Assembly: GCA_002633005.1 (NCBI GenBank)
Contig: NMRA01000159.1
Coordinates: forward strand, 472,547-512,472
Source of the DNA: Phoronis australis
Lineage: Eukaryota; Phoronida; Phoronidae
DNA: 39,926 nucleotides
Direction of reading: 5' to 3'
Below the pieces are notes generated by a model. It was given only the letters and a program-made list of their open reading frames with translations. It searched no databases and was not told the DNA's origin. Below, piece after piece: positions 30,136 to 39,926 of this stretch; positions within the stretch are counted from its first letter, which is position 1, and each line of letters opens with the position of its first letter. A program made the translations under genes and the position numbers.

Positions 30136-30501
30136 TTTCTTGAACGAGTGGGCAAATGGGGGAAAGTTACTGGTTTCGTACCACTTAAGGATGCGCCTCT
30201 CTGTACGTCAAGCTGAACTAGCCACGATCGATCTCATAGCCCTTAGTGGCTTCACATGTACAACCACACAATCAGTCACGTGATTTAGAACAATGATGAT
30301 GCTTTAGCTGCAAAACACGGTTGTAGAAAAGTCAATAAAAGTACCATTCACGTGACCGGTTTTCTAATTCGTACCTTTCAGGCTTCGGAATGGTACCAGT
30401 ATACTATTATACTAATAACTACGATTATTTTACCAATCAAAGATGAAAAGGAAACAGTGCAAACAGTCAAACCTTTTATTGGCAACATAGAAACATATGA
30501 G
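30136..30501. other. Gene-less stretch before the assembly gap
   Basis: No feature recognised. If the THAP frame across the gap continues here, a donor-like ttgattg|gtaaaa on the minus strand near 30430 could end its first exon. Confidence 0.4.
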
Positions 30502-30543
30502 NNNNNNNNNNNNNNNNNNNNNNNNNNNNNNNNNNNNNNNNNN
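30502..30543. other. Assembly gap (42 N)
   Basis: A run of N. Its true length is unknown; frames across it should not be trusted. Confidence 0.99.
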
Positions 30544-30672
30544 ATTCACGTCGACGCAAGAACATAACTTTTTCTCCCAAAGCGGATTTTGTGGTCTTCG
30601 TACACTATGGAAGCTAACGCCTCTGCATTTCGCCTGCGTAGCCGAACAACCGGCCACACAGCAACCGACCAT
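30544..30672 (-). CDS. THAP-type zinc finger start, truncated by gap
   Basis: From ATG at 30672 (A at -3, G at +4) the frame reads MVGCCVAGCS, then KCRGVSFHSV and a W seven residues after PQ. This is the beginning of a THAP C2-CH zinc finger: C-x2-4-C near the N-terminus, then GVSFHxFP and an invariant Trp. The second half (C-x2-H) would lie in or beyond the gap. The FHxFP proline is displaced (FHSVRRPQ). It may be a THAP gene, a THAP-bearing transposase, or a remnant. DNA binding is the family role. Confidence 0.6.
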
Positions 30673-30817
30673 GATTAGCAGACGACCTACTTGCCGGAAA
30701 TTACACCAGATAATTGAGCCAGGTGTCGCCAGTGAATAATGACGTAAAGGCTTGTGCGGAAGACCACAGATTTCGTCCATTGAAAGTAAACGGAGTTGGC
30801 GGTCCATGTACTATAGT

Positions 30818-31110
30818 CTATGGTTTCATGAGATCTTTTGGTGTGATACCAAAGAAAATATTGTCAAGTCCTTTTATACGTTTCACCAAATTATCTTTTA
30901 CTTCTATAGGCAAAACTCTGGGACCTCCACGCAACGTGTTGTCATGTCTTGCATACTTATTCAGGCCCATGCGGTGACGGCTATAGTTGGCTTTGAGATA
31001 CAAAAGGGCTCAGACACAATATCAAATCCCAATCCTTCATTCATAGCTTTGAGACAATTGTGCATATCTTCCGATGTCCACGACGACGGATGGCATTCTC
31101 CTGAAAGCAA
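30818..31110 (-). pseudogene. psq/CENP-B-type HTH transposase fragment, frameshifted
   Basis: From ~31104 leftwards, after an acceptor-like ttctttgctttcag, one frame gives WTSEDMHNCLKAMNEG and FCISKPT, a pipsqueak-type helix-turn-helix (W-T-x-E-D-M-x-x-A-L-x-A-V, then ISKxTLRRH). Around 30985 the reading moves to another frame: HRMGLNKYARHD, then GGPRVLPIEVKDNLVKRI and FFGITPKDL, the linker and second HTH of pogo/Tigger/Jerky-like proteins (GRPxVLxxExExxLVxxI, then G(Y/F)PLT). A stop follows at 30818. No DDE domain is seen. A dead N-terminal transposase fragment. Confidence 0.65.
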
Positions 31111-31658
31111 AGAATTAAATGAGTACTGAAAAGCAAGAAAAACAACAACCTACGTGTTGTGTATCGTGCCTCTTGGTTATGTGTACCGTACCCAGGGTAC
31201 TATACACGTGACCTGTTGTGGTACGACACTCGAGACATTGACCTAGTTTGAAACACGAGGGCTGAAAATATTTGGCACGGGAGTTGTCAACCAGAAATTA
31301 CACCATACAAATAGATAAGAATGAGCTACCAGATGACACATGGGTTTACTCATGTGCTGTACTTGTTGTCGTCTGATGGCATTATTTGGGAGGGCTAAAA
31401 TTTACATCAACATGTCAAAAAAGTGAAAAATGCTCACCGTTTTTCTCCGGGTCGTCTGCTCGACAGTTCGCACAGCTTTCTGTCATCGGCGTCTGAGGTC
31501 GCTAAAAGTAATCACTCTTTTGGGAGGCAAGCAAACATAGTTTTGCGGGAAATGATGTGGTACGAAAATAATAACTGGTACGGAACCGGTAACTCTCCCC
31601 TGCTTAGTTCGCGATCAGACCCGCTATCATTCAAGGCAATGATTGGGGTATCGAAGCA
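31111..31658. other. Gene-less stretch
   Basis: Upstream side of the HTH fragment. Short frames on both strands (31423-31707, 31512-31694) lack recognisable domains. gtaccgtacccagggtac near 31186 contains a small palindrome. Confidence 0.45.
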
Positions 31659-31820
31659 GGGGCGGATCCTGGATTTTGAGTTTGGGGGGGGCAAGACAAA
31701 GTATTAGCCAGGATTTTGTCCGTCGAACCGTGACTTTCGCACCCCCGAACTGCCAAATGTAATCTAGGAGAATTTTAGGGGGGCATGGCCCCTTTGGCCG
31801 CCCTCTAAGTCCGCCACTGC
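31659..31820 (+). mobile_element. GGCGGATCC family short inverted-repeat element
   Basis: Left caggggcggatcctggattt and right ctctaagtccgccactg ends; the internal ccaggattttgtccgtc, aactgccaaatgtaatct and ggcatggcccctttggcc match the 5150-5305 copy almost base for base. Confidence 0.82.
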
Positions 31821-33084
31821 GAAGTTATGTTAAAAGCCTTCCAATATTCAGCATCTCTTACATTCCAAAAGCCTTCAGTCAATTCAGAGACTCCTACATT
31901 CTGTGTCAGTCAAATAAGTTACATCATTGCTTTTTGACACACTGCTATCTATTCCTGATGGCACAATCTCTGACCGGTCACTCGATAATCTTTGCTTGAT
32001 GTATCGGTTTCACCAGCATTGTGTTGTATAGCTGCACATCAAATTACCAAGCCTGTAGCCCCATGCAATTTTTTACCATAGTGGCCTATCATGTTACCCA
32101 GAGCCTTCAAAAGGTTATGTAATATTTGACCGTGTTTCTACTCCGCCTTTTCCAGTCAGTATACATGCAAAACACTTACCCACTCCTAACACCTATGCTT
32201 AAAGTGGGTTTCTGCCACACTGCATGGTTGAAAACCCCAAACCTCTGAGCCATGGCTGTAGGATGGAGGCTATGACTTTACCAAAAATTGATTCTGTAAA
32301 GTCGGTAAGGCGTTGAACAATCAACGTCAGTGAACAATGTTGAATGCGAATGAACAATATTGGGCAAGTTGTTTCTTAGCCTTTCAATGCTAATTCATCG
32401 ATGTTTTGACCGGGAAACACACAAATGACGAAAAGATGTTCCCAAGCCAATGGGTTTGCTTTAATTGACATGAAAAACCATTTTCGGACTCCTGGCCTAT
32501 CTTTTCTGAAAGATACTGCGTTTTTCGTGAAATTGACACACATGCCTATGTACTATCTCAAAAAACAGCTTATTATTCTACATTACTTGTTCTTATTAAA
32601 ATAACATTGGACAAGGAATACACTTTCAGGTCTTATTCAAAAGTGGGTCCTTCACACTATAGGCCGGTGTCCAGCTCTTCAATCGCCATCTGGCGGGGAT
32701 CTCAAACGCAGCCAAGTCTCAGCTCCCCTATGCAGGGTCGCTTGTCAAACAGTGTATCTGCTGAGTACCTTCATCCTGAACTACAATTTGTACTGAAAGT
32801 ATGTGGAATTGTTTCAATACCTAGCTGATGCCAGGCAACCATTGATATGTCTGAGTTCATCAAAGAACATTGAATAAGAGAATGTTGAAGTGGAAAAACC
32901 CTGGTCCCCGCGATTATGAGCGGTACTAATTTTGGTAAAATCTCCGAATTTTGCACTGTCCGCTATTTAGTGATTAAGAAAACAGTCAGTGTATCAACCG
33001 GTTTTAACTGAATTGTTCAGAGTAATAATCTTTAAACTGGTTTAAAACTTACCACCGCTTTGGTATGAACTGGCTGCAGCCTTA
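31821..33084. other. Gene-less stretch
   Basis: Nothing supported; the short frames near 32607-32956 show no domain. Confidence 0.55.
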
Positions 33085-33262
33085 TGCGTGCACACCGGCC
33101 TAAAAATTGGGGGGGGGGCTCGATTTTTTGAAAATGTGGACCTATTGTTAAGATTCACGGGGTACGTACAGAGCTATGATGAATTGTGCATTCGCCGAAT
33201 TTAAGTACTTCCTGCCTTTTTAGTGGCCTTTTGNCCCCCCCCCCCCCCCGGTGCGCACATGA
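33085..33262. mobile_element. GCGTGC...poly-G/poly-C inverted-repeat element, copy 3
   Basis: Left gcgtgcacaccggcctaaaa plus G-run and gctcgattttttgaaaatgt and ggacct; right C-run of ~17 (with one N at 33234) and ggtgcgcacatg. Same layout as 25280-25525 in the opposite orientation. Confidence 0.6.
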
Positions 33263-34600
33263 ACTTAACTGTTAGGTAAAGAAATCATATAGCCTACACC
33301 CCTCTTCACGTTACCGTTGTAAACACTCTCTCGTCATCACAAACTCTAGTTGTTCAACCAGGTGCCGCCTTGGTTTCCCTGCTCTTACTTCAAAGCGCGT
33401 TGACTCGTGAGCAAGTTTTGAAGTTAGCCAATATCTATCTTAGCTGTGTTCAGACGAACTAAACCACCGTAGTTGTAACTGTTACGTATTTGCCCTCCAG
33501 TCGTGTTTATATTTTTCTGCCTGTGCAGGCTTTACTATCAAGATTAGGTTATGTAATCAGTCCAGTGTTCGCAAATGTTAAAAGTTCCCCCGGTCACAGT
33601 TCTATTGCATAGTCACAATAGTGGTTTATAAAGTGTTTTTTTTATGATATTGGCCTATGTTCACAAAAGAAGTTGCAGGACTGTGCTTACATAACAGTTT
33701 GCTACCTTGGTTGTTGATTGCTATGGATTGGATCATAAATTTGTGTGGCAGCTAAATTATTGAGAGCACGCGCCCCCACCCAACGCCAAACTGGTTATCA
33801 TAAGCTAAACATCTCAGCGTAATGCCTCCGGTTAAAGAAAACCCCATAGTTCGAAAGATTTGTTATGGTTTGCACTTGACTATGGGCTGATGGGTTAAGG
33901 GCTCAAGTGCGGAAAGAGACAAATGATCTTAGGCCACGATATGTCTTTTTTCAAGTCACCGCTTTGTAGAGAATATGATCGTTTCAAGTAACGCGATATC
34001 GCGCTGGTAGCACTTGGTCATCTCTTACTGCGCATCCTAATGTTAACTAGTGAAACTCTGTCTATGAAGTTCAGTATCGGGCTAGCTTTTTTTTTTTTGA
34101 TTCGAGACCAGTGAACACTATTATTGACTCTCGTCAATCCGCATACTGATTTTCGTTTTACTTCTATTAGATGTAGCCTTTCTCCTCCTGTTCGAGGATG
34201 CTAAAACCAGGCCCATTACAAATTAATATCACTTTATAAAAGAAGCCTTTTGCAGGTAATGGTTGTGAGATGAATTACCTTACGTTGGACATTTTATGTT
34301 TGCTATAGGTATTTATTTTCTTGATATCTGACACTATAGGTTGCACACGTTGGTCAGCGAATTCTTTCAATGTGGGCTAAAAGGTGACAATATATATAGG
34401 CCATATTCCTTGCGTTGGCCACCACCATTTGAACGGAGTTTTCATTGTGCAAGTGTTGGTCGGCAGAATCTCTAGTAGTATTGACTGAATAAAGTGATGG
34501 AAACATTCAATCTTTTAGTTTTAGTCTTTGTATTTCCTATTAGTCCAGTCATTCTACGGATGACCCGGAAAAAAGGCAACAGAAGGTTTTATTGCATAAA
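33263..34600. other. Gene-less stretch
   Basis: No gene or clear repeat recognised. Confidence 0.55.
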
Positions 34601-34659
34601 TCGTATCCTCTCACCCCCTTTAGTGTGAGAAAAGAAGTCTACCGGAATCGGAGCGGCGA

Positions 34660-35150
34660 AAGTTGGTTTTTCAAGATGGGGCAAAAATGGCCGCCAGATT
34701 TGCAAATGACCATTATAACTCGAGAGTGGAGTGTGATAGAGTAAAAATTCAAAAAGGTTTAGCTGTCTTTCGTGGGTCAACAAATCCATTGGAAATAGTT
34801 TTGCATGGTTGTGGTGACACCGTCCACCATTTTCCAAGGTGGCCGCCAAAACTACTTCGAGTCGCACAACTTTGCACAAACAGATTAGTGTGTCGTCTTG
34901 CTTCAAACATTGCATCATAGGTTTTCTGGGTCGACTAATCCATTCAGATTCATTGGTTTTGGCTCTAATGATTACTTCCACCATTTTCTAAGATGGTCAC
35001 CAAATAGTTGCTTGTGTAAGAACTTCAGATTCCAGAGGCACGCCATCTTCACAGATTTCATATCCTGAGTTTTTTATGTCAGCACGTCCGTTACAATAAT
35101 TATTGTCTGGCTCTGATGATTACGACTACCATTTTCAAGATTGTTTAACG
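34660..35150. repeat. Dispersed CCATTTT...AAGATGG motif repeats
   Basis: Variants of ccattttcYaagRtggccgccaaa recur at about 34670, 34827, 34980 and 35130, with gctctgatgattac preceding two of them at ~145-150 bp spacing. Together they form a degenerate array of three to four long units. The open frames here (34589-34984 and its complement) are by-products of it. Confidence 0.5.
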
Positions 35151-35385
35151 AATAATAACTTATTTTGGTGAAAAACACCAGGTTCGCCTGGACTGAAGGA
35201 TCATTCTGAAAAATGTGCTCTTCGAAAATAACTCTATGCGATCAATTTAGTGATCTACTATCCACACCGTCTGTGTCACCTCCAATTAGTTGTAAATGCT
35301 AGTAAATACAGCAACAGTTGAGACAGGAGAAAGGTTTATCAAAGCATGTTTAGCAAGTTAAATAGTTTATACGTGCTTGCACATC

Positions 35386-35523
35386 CACGAGTGAGAAACA
35401 ACATGACCGCCGGTCCTCTAAACAGGACCTCCGGGGATCAAATGGGACCGCCGCACCAGAAAATGGGACTGACGCACCCAAAAACATGACCGCCCCACCA
35501 CAAAACAGGACCGCCGGGGACTA
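35386..35523 (+). repeat. Left terminal inverted repeat with iterated motif
   Basis: Contains about seven units of (c/a)a(g/t)gac(c/t)g(c/a)c. Pairs with 36648-36804 on the other strand. Confidence 0.85.
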
Positions 35524-35941
35524 AAACCGCAATAACTTACAGGCTAAGATTTATTACCGTTAGGCCTACATAGATCATACAATGGGGCTGTATACGTATG
35601 CATATGCAAGTCTTGTGCCGATTAATCCACCGAAATCTTTTGTGAGCAACAGAGGACACTTCGCTTTGTAATACGCGGCGCTTTTGAGTTTTACTCATCA
35701 CCAGGCTCCCGGCTGCGGTATGTGACTTATAAACAGTTGAAAGGTCAACATTTAATAAATCTAACACAAAACAACCTCGTTGTACGCTTTTGAGCTAAAT
35801 AATTATAATTTTATCCACTGCATAAGTTTTAGAACAAAATGAAAATCATTTTCTCCAATTTGACGTTTAAAGTTAGTCAAGTAAAAAAACGGACGTTCTG
35901 GTTCTCGGGTGAAGCATCATCATACTAGCTGCCTTTGTGCG

Positions 35942-35972
35942 GCAAAGCTGTACATTAAATGTACAGCTTTGC
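35942..35972. repeat. Perfect 31-bp palindrome inside the transposon
   Basis: Arms gcaaagctgtacatt and aatgtacagctttgc (15 bp each, perfect) around one central A. Could form a cruciform or hairpin; could be a symmetric protein-binding site. Confidence 0.9.
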
Positions 35973-36647
35973 GCCGATGTGGGTAAAAAACTGAACATGT
36001 AAAATCTTTACCCGGCGAATTTTTTTTAACGACACTCTTCCTTGAGTAAACTAAATTATTTCATCGGCGCTCGAGAGAAATTGTCGTTCTGTCGTTATTC
36101 TGCGTTCTCTTAAGTCGGCTTACATTGGCCGGTTCCTTTTCCCCCGATTCTTCAGTCAACTGTCCTTCTACAAGGTTGCGTACCTGGCACAACAAATTAT
36201 CGAAACTGGTTTCATTTCGTTATAAGTTTTCAGTACTTTAATACCAGCAAACCGAATTTCATAACAAACCTTGTTGCCGCCAAGTTGTCATCATCTTTCG
36301 AAAGATGTCTCAAAATTTTTCTGAGGAAATGGCGCGTGCACATGTCACTTATTATTACAACAGTTCATTAGATTGTTTTTCACTCAAGCGGTTGCAAACT
36401 GCAAGGTGAGTGTTGGTTGACGCCTAGATTTTGCATGCGCCTGCATCGGTCGCGCGCTCTACTACATGTTGATGTAAGTTCCACGACGAGGTGACGAGCA
36501 GAACTACCCGGGCTGTGGGCAATGTCGGGGATGTAACGGAGCTCAATAACGCAAGGCTGTCAAGCTTTATTTTGGCGATAGTCTTTACACAGCTATCTGA
36601 CCGGTTACGTCATAACCCGCAGTATCACACAAAGGCCTTAACTACTC

Positions 36648-36804
36648 AGTCCCCGGCGGTCCTGTTTTGTGGTGGGGCGGTCATGTTTTTAGGTGCGTCA
36701 GTCCTGTTTTGTGGTGTGACGGTCATGTTTTTAGGTGCGTCAGTCCTGTTTGGGTGAGTCGGTCCGATTTAGAGGACCGGCGGTCATGTTGTTTCTCACC
36801 CGTG
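36648..36804 (-). repeat. Right terminal inverted repeat with iterated motif
   Basis: Inverse of the left arm with one additional motif pair (ggtgcgtcagtcctgttttg is repeated). All units face the same way. Confidence 0.85.
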
Positions 36805-36934
36805 ACATCTCCCACTAGGCTTCGCTTCAGTGACGTTACAAGTCTGTAGCAGTCATTCTCAGTCTGTGATCAAAATCTATACGCTGTACATCTCTTGGAA
36901 CTGCAGTTGGTGTTACACGAACATCTTAATACTT

Positions 36935-37363
36935 TCAGCAGGTTCTCTGGTGCTGCTGACTGGTCCGTCGTCGTAGGTCTGAAATTTCCACCTGCCAGCA
37001 TCTATCCCCAATACACATTCGGGACTCCTGGAATTTCTGAAGAACCGGAACTTCTTTCTTCATTGGTTCTGGATTGGCGTTACTTGATCTGTCAATATTT
37101 GGAAGTGGGATGTTGAATGCTCTGGCTGTGATGACAGCATTCAGTGCTGAGTCTACTAACATATGCCCCCTCCTTGCTCTATCCACACTTTTTCCATTTA
37201 ACATAAGGATCACACTGTTTGATGCATACACCGTCTCAAGAACTTCTTGAGGCCCTGTGCCTGACATTACGGATCCAATACATCCCAGAAAGCTCACCTC
37301 AGTATGAAATATGCCAAGCCTGGCTAAGAACAAGTGACTGCAGATCACTTGGTTTGCTGCCAC
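36935..37363 (-). pseudogene. Fragment of a repeat-associated invertebrate protein family
   Basis: The frame includes LFLARLGIFHTEVSFLGCIG, VMSGTGPQEVLETVYASNSV, MLNGKSVDRARRGHMLVDSA and LNAV. I recognise this pattern (RLGGFHxxMSFLGxIGxLMxGSGL, then EVYAxNxVxHMLxGKAxxRAxRGHxLVDxALN) from a large family of uncharacterised proteins found in many copies in cnidarian and deuterostome genomes, often beside mobile elements. An in-frame stop lies just upstream next to an acceptor-like ggaaattag, so this is either one exon or a fragment. The N-terminal part of the family is not found to the right. Confidence 0.55.
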
Positions 37364-39926
37364 TAATTTCCTCTAAGATCAATTACCTATGTTCATAAAA
37401 AGCATACATATTAACGAATTATGAGTACTATATGTTGAAATTTAATTATTAACTTTTTGTTACACAATTTTGTTTGCTTTTCATGAAACTTAGGTGAAAT
37501 CTACAGCCAAATTCTCAACACATGCCAACAGCAGATGAAATCACTGCTTGGGAACAACTAATAATATCTCCAATAGCAGAGAAAAAAGCCACTTCCTGCC
37601 CAATTTTATTCAGGGTTCGTGTAATGAATAAGCCAATAACTCTACCAGAATTAAATATTTTTCTAAAAAATATTATTTTTGATACCTCAAATGAATATAC
37701 TTTACAAAAAAATAACTGAGTGTGTGAAATTTATTATGAAAATTTAACTAAAGCTTTTCTGAAAAACACACCAACTTTGATTTATATAATCTAAAATGTG
37801 ATTAAAATTCCACATTTAGTATCTAAGTCTCGGAAATAATTTATAGAAACAATCAACTCGTTAACCCTGACTGTAGATTGTAAAATGTTTTTGTGTAAAC
37901 CCCTATCAGGTTTCAAACAAAGTTTGCGGAACGTAAATGGGGTAAATTGGGTTTTGTGAATTGGCAGCCAGGTTGTCAGCCATCTTGAGTTTTTCTCTCC
38001 AACCAATGACCAATTGTAAGGTCCAAATATTTTCAGTTGTCTAACGTACAAAAGAATATAAATTTTGCCATTTTGAGGTCAAAACATAAAAAGAAATCTT
38101 GCAACATGTACCTAATTGCAGTTTCGGTCGCCATTTTGACGGTCATATTGGTTTTATTTTACGGAAAATTGGCATCTTTTGATTGGTATGCCTGTTATGA
38201 AAAGTATAAAATCAATGACAAACTTTAACGTTTTATTTCCAACTGATACATATGAGTAATATGCCAGAAAGCAGTAAACACCGGTTTTGGCAGCCATTTT
38301 TTTCGCCATCTTGAAAAAACGACTTCCGCCACTCCGATTTCGGTATACTTTTTTCTGGCACCAAGTGATGTTTGAAGATGCCATTTATGCAAAAACCCAT
38401 TTTGTTGCAATTTTTTCTCGGATTTTTCCATCTGGAGCCCTAGATTGACTAAACTATATACTGTTTAACAGAATCTGATGCCACAGATTTTTTCGTGACC
38501 TGGCTTGTGTTTCGTTGGCTAGTAACTTTCCCAAAAATGTTTGTCTGTATTGTTACAGCTATGTTGCCTTCGGCCGACGTAATACGGTATCAGTGTTCAA
38601 AATGGTCAGTTCTTCGATAAGTCCACTGCAATTTGTTAGTACCCGAGGACATGCTGAATACAATTTATTGAGCGGTCAACTTATGCGTTGAGCATTTAAT
38701 ACTCAGTCAATTCTCACGAAGTTTGGAAAAGAATAATTGGCAGAGTTAATTTTTTATATTCCAAATGCTTTTATCGTTTCGAATGTACACAATATCTCAA
38801 AAGACCCTGGCATTGCCAGACTGTTATGGTACTTGGTCTTCACCATTTTTATGCTACTGAGAAAGCAAACTACTGAAATGTTACGATGAGTAGCAAGTAC
38901 ATGTATGTTTCAAATTAGATGCCTGCTTTTGTATCATGGCATTGCAACGCAATAGGTCCAAAATTAAATGAAGACACAAGGGACCCCTAGTAGCTCAACA
39001 TCACTCTCTGCATCCTCGTAATGTAGGCGAAATGTGCAAACGCTACAGCCAGGGTCTGGGTAGAGAATTTCGACATGAATTTTGCATTATTGCATATGGC
39101 TCCCTTTTCGTACTAAGCCCATCCTGACCCGTGTTCCTTTGAAGCAAGAACTTTACGAAAACGCAAGATTTCTCGAGATATCGCCAAGATAGCTGAATCT
39201 AAACGCATGATCACCTTAGCTTTACTCGCGAAATTCTTGGATTTACGGACCACAGTGATTGAATTGTGAAGGTAGAAAAATACATTACACTAGCTTGGCA
39301 GCTACTGGGAAACGCCGAGAGTAAACAGCTACGCCTAAGAGTGAACATTAATGTTCACCGCAAGGGACAGGAATACTTAATTGAAGACACCGTGTTCAAA
39401 GCTTCAATCATCTGTCACTGTCAGATTTGAGTAGGCAAGGTGTGCGGCTGCGGGATTCTTGGCCACGCAGTACAAATTTCCTTCCAGAACATTTGACCCT
39501 GCCGTAACACAAAGTACGGTTATCAGATATTCTTTAAATGAAAACTAAGAAGGCATTTAAAAACACTGTAAAATAAACAAAATATATAATATATTTACAA
39601 AAGTTGCAACATATATGAACATACTGAGGTAGCCGGAAAGCCAGCTAGCTGTATGAAGACTATCGTCGTGAAACTTATATATAGAGCTAACGACCTGCAG
39701 GGGTGCATGCTAATCTCTCGAGAGTTTGTTCTGAAATTGGGTGTTCTGGTATTAAAATATTAAAAACTTGTAACGAAATAAAACCTCTTCCGATTGTTAT
39801 GACATGTATATACCGGCGCAACCTCACAGTTGACATTTTCACGAATGACGTCGCTCAAGTCGGTTGGCTTACGCAGTACATGTAAATGCACAGTTGATTG
39901 AAGAACATCATGGAAATTAGCCAATA
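37364..39926. other. Gene-less stretch to window end
   Basis: No gene recognised. gccatcttga and gccattttgac motifs recur at 37979, 38130 and 38293, possibly a decayed dispersed repeat related to that at 34660-35150. Short frames at 37522-37719 and 38037-38431 lack domains. Confidence 0.5.

Larger units (their letters stand above)
35381..36809. mobile_element. 1,419-bp transposon with CAC ends, long terminal repeats and 5-bp target duplication
   Basis: Element 35386-36804, flanked by ACATC on both sides (35381-35385 and 36805-36809). Outer ends cacgagtgagaaacaacatg and, inverted, cacgggtgagaaacaacatg differ at one base. The inverted arms run ~140-157 bp (35386-35523 and 36648-36804) and consist of iterated ~17-bp motifs (aacaggaccgccgcacc and aacatgaccgcc variants); the right arm has one unit pair more. 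No transposase is recognised. A 31-bp palindrome sits inside at 35942-35972. Known biology: 5-bp duplications with CAC-starting ends are typical of Transib and RAG-like transposons; assignment here is inference. Confidence 0.88.

Noticed and set aside
30430-30807. Frame read continuously through the N run
   Set aside because: The gap length is unknown, so frame across it is meaningless; only the part right of the gap is used.
34589-34984. 131-residue minus-strand frame
   Set aside because: Built from the CCATTTT...AAGATGG degenerate repeats; no domain.

Overview
This is eukaryotic genomic DNA: one gene split by many GT-AG introns, tandem arrays, and about 20 kb of repeat-rich intergenic sequence. 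The organism is most likely a marine invertebrate. A deuterostome such as a hemichordate or cephalochordate would fit the repeat types, but that is inference. Two assembly ambiguities are visible: a run of 42 N at 30502-30543 and a single N at 33234. Left half (2114-19457, + strand): eleven exons of a SCYL3 (PACE-1) ortholog. SCYL3 is a SCY1-like pseudokinase with HEAT repeats and an acidic, tryptophan-rich C-terminus. Exon phases agree at every junction and give 716 codons plus a stop. Only the first ~50 codons are missing, and they probably lie left of the window. The introns carry a tRNA-derived SINE, several short inverted-repeat transposons, and three copies of a large repeat built from ~147-bp monomers that share a CCTAGTGGC core. 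One of those copies is split by a 1,390-bp transposon with TA target duplications. Two minisatellites are built on exon edges: one repeats the splice donor of exon 8, the other repeats the last codons and stop of the gene. Right half (19458-39926): no intact gene recognised. It is a graveyard of mobile elements. I see several inverted-repeat elements, a LINE reverse-transcriptase C-terminal fragment (25019-25300), an unidentified long open frame broken by one stop (29560-30135), a THAP zinc-finger start running into the assembly gap (30544-30672, - strand), and a frameshifted psq/CENP-B-type HTH transposase fragment (30818-31110, - strand). There is also a 1,419-bp transposon with CAC-starting ends and 5-bp ACATC duplications (35386-36804; Transib/RAG-type hallmarks), and a fragment of a repeat-associated invertebrate protein family (36935-37363, - strand). 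The only gene with clear functional integrity is SCYL3. The rest is mobile-element biology acting around it, and in two places on its exon boundaries.
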